Below, piece after piece: positions 30,129-38,034 of a DNA stretch of 64,000 nt. Location of the stretch: NCBI RefSeq assembly GCF_000224415.1, contig NZ_AFXQ01000001.1, positions 124,001 through 188,000 of the forward strand. Reading direction: 5' to 3'. The stretch is from Citricoccus sp. CH26A. Lineage in GTDB: Bacteria; Actinomycetota; Actinomycetes; Actinomycetales; Micrococcaceae. The translations under genes and the position numbers were made by a program. Below the pieces are notes generated by a model. The model ran no database searches. It saw only the letters and a program-made list of their open reading frames with translations, and was not told where the DNA came from. Each line of letters opens with the position of its first letter. Position 1 is the stretch's first letter.

Positions 30129-31934
30129 ATGCCACCCCCACCAATGCGCTGGATACTGCTGGAACCAGTTACACGCACAGATAGTCTCCACACTGGGTTA
30201 CAAGCAAGCGTCCACGACCCCCTCTGGATGCTGACACGGCAGTGGCAACTCGGCGAGTTTTGGGGATCCGACGGCGGCACCCCGGTACAAGCAGACCTGC
30301 GCCTGGACTGCACTCCGGCCACCCGCTATGCGGCTGCAGACGCTCCAGCCGCAGCGCTGGACGCAATGATCCCGCTCGAAGCTGTCATCGAGTGTGAGCC
30401 CGTACGAGCCGACAGCAACCTGCGCCTCGACCTAGCCGCCGAGGCCGGCTTACACCTACTCCGACACCTGGATCCCACTGGAAGCCTGGGCTATCGCACA
30501 CATCTAGTGCACCACTTCCCCCTCGAAGCACCAGCGACGACGGACGGACAGTTCATCGAAGAAATCAATCGCTTTGGTGACACGATCGGACGTCGGGTCC
30601 CCGACGGTGAACTACTGGCCTGGGTAGTGAGAGGAGAGCAAAGCCCCGACACCTTCGACGACCTCACAGAGTCGCTGAAGAGCCGCGTCACCGCAGCTTC
30701 CACCACCTGGCGAACCTGGCTCGAAAGCCTGGACCCCGCTAGCCGCCGCGCCGTAGACGAGGGGATAGAGGCATGGCTTCACTGGTACGACACCTTGGTG
30801 ACTGAACCCCCGATGCGACAACCCAACAGAGCCTGGCTCCCCAGTCGTATGGAGTACACCGCCACGGTATCCGTACCCACCCGCGATCGAGAAGTAGTAC
30901 TCGCGATCCCCGAGCATCATGGTGGGCATCTCGACTGGTACTCATTCGACCAGACCCACGGCCCCACACTGGGTGGGACCCGCCAAGACCTCATCGATTG
31001 GCCCTGGCCTGACCCCGAAGCAGAAACCGTCCACCGCACCGTCATCCCATCCCAAGTGCACTATCCCGGTATGCCGGCCTCCCGCTACTGGGAGTTCGAA
31101 GACGCGCGAGTGGACTTCGGGGCCGTCACGGCAGGCGTCCAACAACTGGCACACCTATTGCTCGTCGAATTCGCCCTCGTCTACGGCGACGGCTGGTTCA
31201 TCATTCCCGTCGACATGCCGGTCGGCGCGTGGAGCCGCGTCCAGTGGCTCGTGGTGACCGACACGTTCGGGGACCGCACCCTGGTACCCAGCGCACGTCA
31301 GGTCGACACCACGGGAGATGCCGATGACCCGGAGTGGGACATGTTCCGAATCACAGGAGCCCCAGACCCAGCTAGCCAGGGCATGTTCCTGCCTCCCACA
31401 CTCAGTACCAGCCTCCACGGCGAAGCGGTAGAGGAAGTATTTCTCGCCCGCGACGAAATGGCGAACATGTCGTGGGCCATCGAGAAAGTCATCGAAACCC
31501 CAACCGGCCGCGCACTCAACCGCGCCGAATCCTTCGACCATGCTCGCCAGGAACCATCGTCGAGTAACTCCGACACCCATCTCGGCCAGCCCCGAGCGCA
31601 ACGCTACCGACTAGCCACTGATCCCCCCGAACACTGGCTGCCCCTCTTCCCCACCCGCCTCGACAGCAGCAAACCTGCCCTGCACTTCGTGCGCGGCGGG
31701 CAACCACGAGGGCAAATCCTGGAACCGCACCGGTCTCTACAAGCCAACCCCCTGACCATCCACGACGAAGAAATACCCCGAGAAGGCGCACGACTAACCC
31801 GGTCCTATCAGTACGCACGCTGGAGCAACGGCCAAACCTTCCTCTGGATGGCCCGCCAAAAGTCAGCAGGAAGCCGTCAGGGCAGCAGTGGGCTGGAATT
31901 CGATGTCCTCGACCCCAACAACCCATCACAGTGA
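30129..31934 (+). CDS. Conserved protein of unknown function (601 aa)
   Basis: Starts MPPPPMRWILLEPVTRTDSL and then shows HDPLWMLTRQWQLGEFWGSD, GTPVQADLRL, a middle region of about 200 residues with little pattern, and MEYTATVSVPTRDREVVLAI, YPGMPASRYWEFEDARVDFG and LLVEFALVYGDGWFIIPVDM. The RQWQLGEF block recurs in hypothetical proteins that accompany DUF6603-like genes. No signal peptide, membrane helix or active site is recognisable. The gene begins 23 bases after the preceding one and is 31 bases before the fibre-like gene. Confidence 0.78.
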   Translation: MPPPPMRWILLEPVTRTDSLHTGLQASVHDPLWMLTRQWQLGEFWGSDGGTPVQADLRLDCTPATRYAAADAPAAALDAMIPLEAVIECEPVRADSNLRLDLAAEAGLHLLRHLDPTGSLGYRTHLVHHFPLEAPATTDGQFIEEINRFGDTIGRRVPDGELLAWVVRGEQSPDTFDDLTESLKSRVTAASTTWRTWLESLDPASRRAVDEGIEAWLHWYDTLVTEPPMRQPNRAWLPSRMEYTATVSVPTRDREVVLAIPEHHGGHLDWYSFDQTHGPTLGGTRQDLIDWPWPDPEAETVHRTVIPSQVHYPGMPASRYWEFEDARVDFGAVTAGVQQLAHLLLVEFALVYGDGWFIIPVDMPVGAWSRVQWLVVTDTFGDRTLVPSARQVDTTGDADDPEWDMFRITGAPDPASQGMFLPPTLSTSLHGEAVEEVFLARDEMANMSWAIEKVIETPTGRALNRAESFDHARQEPSSSNSDTHLGQPRAQRYRLATDPPEHWLPLFPTRLDSSKPALHFVRGGQPRGQILEPHRSLQANPLTIHDEEIPREGARLTRSYQYARWSNGQTFLWMARQKSAGSRQGSSGLEFDVLDPNNPSQ

Positions 31935-31965
31935 GTTCGACATCAAATAGCGGAAGGAAAACACG

Positions 31966-33291
31966 ATGAGCACATTGGATCGGTGGTACGCCTCCGGACC
32001 CATCGGCGTCAATACCGACTTCGCTGAGTTCGGTACTGCGGCCAGCACCATGGGCTCTGCCCTGCGGCACGACGACTGGGACACGCTGAACCTCTTAGAT
32101 GGGCGTACAGCCGCGGGTGACCAAGGCCCGAATCTGAACCTATGGGGTATGAGCGAAACCCAGGAAGCCATCCGGTTGGCCACAATCTCGGCACGGCTCG
32201 CCCCTACCTCGAGCGGCGGGGCTAGCTCTTATCTAACCTTCCACACAAAGGGTCCGACAAACGGCGTCACCGAGATGCTACGTATCAGTGGAGGCGACCG
32301 GGAACAAGACCGCGTCGTGAGGTTCACCGCCCCCAGTACGGTGATCGTTGGCGCGGGCGGCGACGGCATACTGAAGACGCGGCGCATCAATGGCAAGCGC
32401 GGGGACAACGACGAACCTGAGGGGCTATACCTGAACTGGGACACCGGCACTCCCGTCCATATCGGCGGCGGCGCCCCCGGGCACCTCGCCATACATGGCG
32501 ACATAACCATAGACGGCGACCGAACATTCAACGCGGCCGGGCAAATGAACCTTGCCGGCGAAAAAATGCTCGTCCTATCGCACAAGCAAGGAATACTTAT
32601 CAGCAAAGCAGCAGGCGGAGGAAACCTGACGACTGAAGGCAATCTTACTGCTCAAGGCAATCTGGCTGGCACATATACACACACATGGGACCTCATCGCA
32701 GGAGGAGGGGTATACATCGGTGATGCAAGAAGTCCGTCGGCCGACATTCAAAATAGCGGAAACATGGGATGTCACGACGTGTTTGCACGAGGGGGTGTAT
32801 ACGTCGGTGGAAGAGACGCAAATACATCTCCTATTCATATGTACGCCTCGGGGGAGATCAAAGGCAAGGAGTTAAGAATAAGCGGGCATAAGAAATTCGT
32901 GATCGACCATCCGTTGTGGCCCGATAAGCGGCAGCTCGTTCATGCGTCGATCGAGGGTCCTGAAGCTGGTGTCTACTATCGAGGGGAGGCCACTACGGAC
33001 GCCACCGGATGCGCAGAAGTCATGCTGCCAAATTACTTCGAAGCTCTCGTCCGTCCGGCGAACAGAACAGTGCAAGTCACGCCCTTGATGGGCGAACGGC
33101 CTAATGTATCTCCCCTAGGCGTCTCTGAGGTCCAAGACGGCCGTTTTACAGTTCGAACCCTGGATGGTGGGCAACGCAGCCAGAAATTTTACTGGGAGGT
33201 AAAGGGCGTCCGCATGGATGTCGAAGAACTTGAAGTTGAAATCGACAAATCAAACGCGCACAGCGATGAACTCGAATCCGTCAACTCATGA
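31966..33291 (+). CDS. Tail-fibre-like protein
   Basis: A 441-residue protein with a repetitive, glycine-rich shaft: ITIDGDRTFNAAGQMNLAG, GNLTTEGNLTAQGNLAGTY, GGGVYIGDARS and GGVYVGGRD (about 175-290), typical of trimeric fibre or spike beta structure. It is followed by KFVIDHPLWPDKRQLVHASI and EGPEAGVYYRGEA (about 305-340), a block found in phage and contractile-tail fibre C-termini and in endosialidase-chaperone-like proteins. The last 35 residues are a charged helix. No other phage tail gene is in this operon, so it may cap or decorate the assembly built by the four preceding proteins, or serve the eCIS at 54-64 kb. Confidence 0.75.
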   Translation: MSTLDRWYASGPIGVNTDFAEFGTAASTMGSALRHDDWDTLNLLDGRTAAGDQGPNLNLWGMSETQEAIRLATISARLAPTSSGGASSYLTFHTKGPTNGVTEMLRISGGDREQDRVVRFTAPSTVIVGAGGDGILKTRRINGKRGDNDEPEGLYLNWDTGTPVHIGGGAPGHLAIHGDITIDGDRTFNAAGQMNLAGEKMLVLSHKQGILISKAAGGGNLTTEGNLTAQGNLAGTYTHTWDLIAGGGVYIGDARSPSADIQNSGNMGCHDVFARGGVYVGGRDANTSPIHMYASGEIKGKELRISGHKKFVIDHPLWPDKRQLVHASIEGPEAGVYYRGEATTDATGCAEVMLPNYFEALVRPANRTVQVTPLMGERPNVSPLGVSEVQDGRFTVRTLDGGQRSQKFYWEVKGVRMDVEELEVEIDKSNAHSDELESVNS

Positions 33292-33721
33292 CCGGTCGGT
33301 TTGGTTTTGAACGCATCTCTCAGGAACCTGTCCATCATCGATTGGGCCAGCGCTGGTGCGCAAGCACTCGAGTATCTGAAGGCAGCGAATTGCTGGATTG
33401 GCGGCTTTCGCTCGGAGCCTGTAGAGGTCGAGCTGTTTAGGATTAGGGCGTGTCTATGATTCCGCATAAAATGCGATTCATCCGTTAGGCGGCGATGCAT
33501 CAATAAGAAACAGTCGGGCCGATAACGGCACTTGTCCATAAACTAGATACATAATTTATGGGGCATCTATCAAGCATTCGTCTCGGGTATACGATTAGCG
33601 ATGGAGGGAAAACGACAACGGCAGGAGATAAGCGCCCGAAGAAGTGGCACTTGCTGAACTCTAGGTGCCTATACCCGTGAGTCTTCATATTCCAATGGCA
33701 CCGAGCGAAGGGGATCCGTAA
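33292..33721. other. Intergenic region after the fibre gene
   Basis: About 430 A/T-richer bases with no supported gene. An inverted repeat CCATAAA (33536-33542) / TTTATGG (33555-33561) could be a weak terminator or operator. The end of the stretch holds AAGGGG before the next small gene. Confidence 0.35.
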
Positions 33722-33946
33722 ATGGAAGATCTCATCAAGGCGCGTTTAGCTGAGCTGAAAACAGAAATCGAGATAGGTGAACGTCGGTGGCAGGAAGCCA
33801 ACTTGGAACAGGCCCGCCTGCGGGACACGCTGACACGAATGTCGGGTGCCATACAGATTCTGCACGAACTGCTCGAGGCCAAGGAACCACTGAATGATCA
33901 CACCAAGGAGTCAGCCAGCGTCACCCAAGAGGGGCCACCAGGCTAA
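33722..33946 (+). CDS. Small coiled-coil protein
   Basis: A 74-residue protein from an ATG preceded by GAAGGGG. Residues 1-55 form a continuous charged amphipathic helix (LKTEIEIGERRWQEANLEQ, LHELLEAKEP) that should make a coiled coil; the rest is disordered. Length and charge resemble small structural or chaperone-like partners in tail or secretion clusters, but I recognise no family. It follows the fibre gene on the same strand, about 430 bases downstream. Confidence 0.6.
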   Translation: MEDLIKARLAELKTEIEIGERRWQEANLEQARLRDTLTRMSGAIQILHELLEAKEPLNDHTKESASVTQEGPPG

Positions 33947-34029
33947 ACCAATCCGGGCTGTAACAACGCTCCAGCGCCAGCAGGGCGCTGCGCGAACGCT
34001 GCAATACTCCTAAGCCGCGGCTAAGCCTG

Positions 34030-34560
34030 CGTGTTTCTCAAACAGTACGCGTGTTCCGGGCTGGAGTTGGGGCGGATCTGGATGAGGGCCACGGAGCGGA
34101 TGGCCGAGTTCAACTCGCGGTTGCCGTTACGGGAATGCCGGTACCGGCTGTCGTCGGCACCGGTGATCTCGACCGGGACGGTGCCGCTGTAGATGGCGAA
34201 GACCCCAGATGTGGGGAATCGGCTCGGGCCTTCGGTGCCGGTGCGCGAGGCGGAGGCGGGTGTGATACCGAAAATTCCGGTCAGTGCGGTTGAGTGCTCG
34301 TCGAGCAGGCCCCGAATGTGCTCGCTCTTCTTGCAGCTGGTTCAGGAGTCGGGTTCGGTGCTGGTTGAGGCGTCGCGGCGAACGTCGAGGAGTCCGAGGG
34401 CCTCGGTATAGCCATTGACCACCACTTTGAGGAAGTCTCCGTGGATGGCCGCCCAGCCGGCTGGGCTGCGGCGTCAAGGCGCTCCTTCCTCCGTCGGCCA
34501 CCGCGCGACACGCTCCAGCGCATCTCCATGGAGAGCCCGGTCCAGCACCATCTGGCCGAT
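34030..34560 (-). pseudogene. IS110-family transposase remnant
   Basis: On the minus strand the C-terminal transposase_20 region is readable in one frame: GVFAIYSGTVPVEITGADDS, YRHSRNGNRELNSAIRSVAL and IQIRPNSSPEHAYC. The preceding part (GFLDVRR-like and STALTGIFGITPA) is scattered over frames with stops. The N-terminal RuvC-like half is missing. It differs clearly from the IS110 remnant at 10837, so these are two separate insertions. It separates the rightward operon from the GH13 gene. Confidence 0.65.
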
Positions 34561-34582
34561 TGAATTCTACTCAGGAGTTTCC

Positions 34583-36421
34583 ATGCAACTCTTGCCTTTG
34601 GACAAGCTGGGACCCCACATCAAGCAAGGAGAGGTCCATTTCGGTTTCCTCTTGCCATGGGTCTCCGCGCATGACGGAAACCGGCTCTTCGTGAAGTTGA
34701 TTCACGAGCAAGACCAGTTCCTGCAAACCGTGAAAGCACGGCGCTTTGAACTTCAACACGGGTTAGATGCCACATACGGAGACTACTGGTCCGGGACCGT
34801 GAAATTGGTGCCAGAAGATGGCGGTTCTCACTTCGGGCAGCCGGGGCGGTATCTCTACCGTTACGATCTCGAGTCACCCCTCCTAGACACGCCGTTGGAC
34901 TGGATCGTTGATCCATATGCTCGCGAGTACGGCGTTGGCCACCAGTCGGCTTTCACCCTCGATTATGAGGAACACGTCTGGGCTGACAGTGAGAAGGTGT
35001 GGAAGACACCTCACCTGCGTGACCTCGTGGTCTACGAAATCATGCTCCACGAGTTCTCGTGGGACCTGGTCGGTGCGCAGAATCTGTTGCCGTACCTTCG
35101 CGACTTGGGGGTCAGCTGTATTGAGTTGATGCCTGTGGCGAACGTGGCGCGCAGCATCGACTGGGGGTTCGAGCCCATCGGTCCCTTCGGACCGGACGAG
35201 CGCTTCGGCAAGCGACGCCACTTGCAGCGCTTCGTCGAGTCCGCCCACCAACACGGCATCGCCGTGATCCTGGACATGATCCACGGACACACGGGCAGCC
35301 ACTTCGCCTACGAGTACGTCTACGCTCGCCTCGGCTACCACGAGAACCCGTTCATGGGCTCCTTCGCCAAGGACATGTTCGGGCCCAGCGTCGACTATCG
35401 CAGGACCTTCGTCCAAGATTTCTACTTCACCGTCAACGACTACTGGCTCGACCGGTATCACATCGACGGCATCCGCTATGACTGCGTGCCCAACTACTGG
35501 GATGGCCCGGCCGGCGTCGGCTACGCCAACCTCGTGTATCACACCTACCGACGGGTGGAGCAACAGCAGGGGACTGGGCACTGGCAACGCTTCTTCGTCA
35601 GCGATGAACCCCTCCGGCTTATCCAATGCGCAGAACAGCTAGAGCACCCCGTGGACGCGGTAGAGAAGACCTATTCGAATGCCGCCTGGCAGAATGAAAC
35701 GCTGGGGGCTTTCCAAGGGGTCGCCAGTGGCGACTGGGGACGGCTCACCGACCTCGGGCTGCAGTTGGGCCTGACCAATTACGAGGAAGTAATCGTCCAC
35801 GACGGGCAAATCCATCCCAAGACCGTATTCCAATACCTGGAAAACCACGACCATTCCCGGTTCCTGTGCCGGTTCGGCACCCACGACCTTCTCGGGGGCG
35901 TCATACGCGAGGCGGACCGATCCCACTGGTACCGGCTCCAGCCTTATCTGATCGCGTTGCTCCTGGCCAAGGGCGTGCCCTTGCTATGGCAGGGCCAAGA
36001 GATCGGGGAGAGCTATGACATCCCCAGCGACGGATATGCTCGCATCGGCCGGCTCCGGCCGATGCGCTGGGAGTATTTCTACGACGGCCCCGGCCATGCT
36101 CTCATCACCCTGTGCCGCTGTCTCTTGAAGCTGAGAGCCGACCACGATGTCTTCCGGCGCGGGCAGTTTTACTTCCATAATCACTGGGACCAGTGGCAGT
36201 CCCGCGGCCTACTGCTGTTCTCGCACTGGACCGATGAATGCTATGCCCTGGTGGCCTTGAACTTCACCGAACAGGAGCAGGCCACTTCCTTCTGGTTTCC
36301 CCGCGCAGGCGACTACCGCGAGAGGCTCCACGGAATCCACGACCTCCATGCCGTGCCGGAAGGTCAACCAACTGCCTTCACGGTACCCTCCCACTACGGA
36401 CGCGTCTGGATGCTCGATTGA
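34583..36421 (+). CDS. Glycoside hydrolase family 13 (alpha-amylase-like) protein
   Basis: A 612-residue cytoplasmic protein (no signal peptide). Residues 1-125 form a CBM48-like N-terminal beta domain; the TIM barrel follows from VVYEIMLHEFSWD. Conserved GH13 regions: I, ILDMIHGHTG (D and H in register); II, HIDGIRYDCVPN with the presumed nucleophile Asp; III, FFVSDEPLRL, where the Glu of DEP is the candidate acid/base; IV, YLENHDHSRF. The layout resembles branching enzyme or trehalohydrolase-type proteins, so the substrate is probably a maltooligosaccharide, but specificity is not readable. ATG 34583 follows CAGGAG; the frame is open further upstream into IS debris and was not used. Confidence 0.85.
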   Translation: MQLLPLDKLGPHIKQGEVHFGFLLPWVSAHDGNRLFVKLIHEQDQFLQTVKARRFELQHGLDATYGDYWSGTVKLVPEDGGSHFGQPGRYLYRYDLESPLLDTPLDWIVDPYAREYGVGHQSAFTLDYEEHVWADSEKVWKTPHLRDLVVYEIMLHEFSWDLVGAQNLLPYLRDLGVSCIELMPVANVARSIDWGFEPIGPFGPDERFGKRRHLQRFVESAHQHGIAVILDMIHGHTGSHFAYEYVYARLGYHENPFMGSFAKDMFGPSVDYRRTFVQDFYFTVNDYWLDRYHIDGIRYDCVPNYWDGPAGVGYANLVYHTYRRVEQQQGTGHWQRFFVSDEPLRLIQCAEQLEHPVDAVEKTYSNAAWQNETLGAFQGVASGDWGRLTDLGLQLGLTNYEEVIVHDGQIHPKTVFQYLENHDHSRFLCRFGTHDLLGGVIREADRSHWYRLQPYLIALLLAKGVPLLWQGQEIGESYDIPSDGYARIGRLRPMRWEYFYDGPGHALITLCRCLLKLRADHDVFRRGQFYFHNHWDQWQSRGLLLFSHWTDECYALVALNFTEQEQATSFWFPRAGDYRERLHGIHDLHAVPEGQPTAFTVPSHYGRVWMLD

Positions 36422-36604
36422 CTCCTGGGTCTGCTCACTCGCCACTCCCCGTTCTCTTGCGGGCCGTCTATACAGTTGGACTGGTTGTCCCTCTCAGGCG
36501 GCCTTCGTCGTCACTGTGGTGACCTGAATGAGCTGGCATGAGCCCAGCAAGTCGCCCGTACAGAGACCTAAGAACGCCATTCCATGGTCCGGTTACCGCC
36601 ACGG

Positions 36605-38007
36605 TCAGCGAGGAGCCACCACCACGAGATCACTCACCGGCTCTACACGCTTGTCTCCCGTTACGCTGAGGCGGTAGAGCCCGGGCGGCTGGGCGGGGAT
36701 ATCGATGTAGTTCGTGCCGTCAGTCGCCGCCACTTTGCCTGTGATGGGGCCCTTACCGTGGCTGGCACGGGACTCTGCGGGGCCTGGGGTCACTTCCGTC
36801 AACTGATCGAGCTGGTAACGCAGGGTTAGCGTGGCTCGACTCGGCGTGACTGTGAAAGCGATACCTTCACCAGCGGGATACACATCGTCCAAATCCACTG
36901 ACAGCTTGACAGGGCCAGCGTTCCGCCACGTGGACAGATCCACGTCCGAGGACCCCAGCCAGCCGGCCGTGTGGGAGAGTATTGACGGCGCATTCTGGAG
37001 ACTGCCGTGGCGAGTGCCGGAGAAGACCGCGGCGCGGTCGTCTTTCCACTCCATAGGCGACGCGGCAGGGCGTGGGACGGTCCCGTCTCCTTTAAGATCC
37101 TGGCCATTATGCGTCAGGAGTGCTTCCAGGCCTGATGGAGTCAGCACGGCCGACTGCTTGGTTGGATGCTCGGCTCCAATGACGGTGGAAAGTCCATATT
37201 GGCTTTGAAGGTATTCTTCTGATTGAGCGTTCCGATTCACCGCATCTTCGATCTCCTGATGGAATGCTCTAGCCGCCACAACGGCCTGAGGGTCAATTCC
37301 GGGAATGCGGTCGGCAACATCCGTGAGGTACTCCAACTTCCCCTGGCCAATGTCGACGCACGGATAGATCGGCAATAACTGGTACACGGACGGTAGGCTT
37401 CGTACCAGCGACGTCAGGTCCACCAAGCCGAAGGCCTTGCGCATCCCGTTTGCGAGGAAGTCCAGTGCGTTTAAGGACCCACGATGAGGAGTTCCGAACG
37501 TGACTAGTGCTCGAGTGTCTCGCCATCCTCCGAGGACTTCGAGGTAGTACCTCGACACTAGCCCGCCCATGGAATGGGCGAGGAGAACGGCTTTGGCTTC
37601 CGGATGCTTCCGTCGGCGTGTACTCAACCATGTGGTGACCTGGGCATGCAGATCGTGCGCTGCGATGCGGTTGTCTAGACGCCAGTCGTAGGGAAACTCG
37701 AAGTAGTTTTTCTTTCCTCTGAGTGCTGAACGGTACGAACGTGCGTTCCCAGTGCGCCATAGCCGTCGATCTTCCACAGGCCTGGAATTAAGTGGGCGTC
37801 GGGCGCCACCCGTGCGGCACTAACTCCGTCTTTCGGACGCTCGCCGGGTGGTGCATGCAGGTCCACTCGGAGATCATCGAGACTGCGGCCGCCGCTGAAC
37901 AACGCCTGCAATCCCGCCTCGGCGGTCAGTCCGAACACATCCTTTTCGCCCCGTTGGAGGACTGACCCGGTGATTCCCGGCAGAACGATGTAGATATCTT
38001 CGTTCAC
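36605..38007 (-). CDS. LCAT-like alpha/beta hydrolase (lipase/acyltransferase), apparent frameshift
   Basis: Reading through one frameshift gives 467 residues. The N-terminus is IYIVLPGITGSVLQRGEKDV, the LCAT/PDAT-like start with the oxyanion motif PGITGS. After LIPGLWKIDGYGALG the frame is lost at T5, 37707-37711 (A5 on the coding strand); one more A would give RKNYFEFPYDWRLDNRIAA. The nucleophile elbow is LLAHSMGGLVSRYY, and LVTFGTPHRGSLNALDFLAN follows. The last about 100 residues are a beta-sandwich-like domain (VDLDDVYPAGEGIAFTVTP). No signal peptide. It is the last gene of the leftward operon, 27 bases after the CHAT gene. Confidence 0.78.
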
Positions 38008-38034
38008 TTTGCTTCCTCATTCCGTGGTCGACCA

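Noticed and set aside
36422-36604. Terminator between the convergent GH13 and hydrolase genes
   Set aside because: A terminator is expected, but no convincing long hairpin is visible in the stretch.
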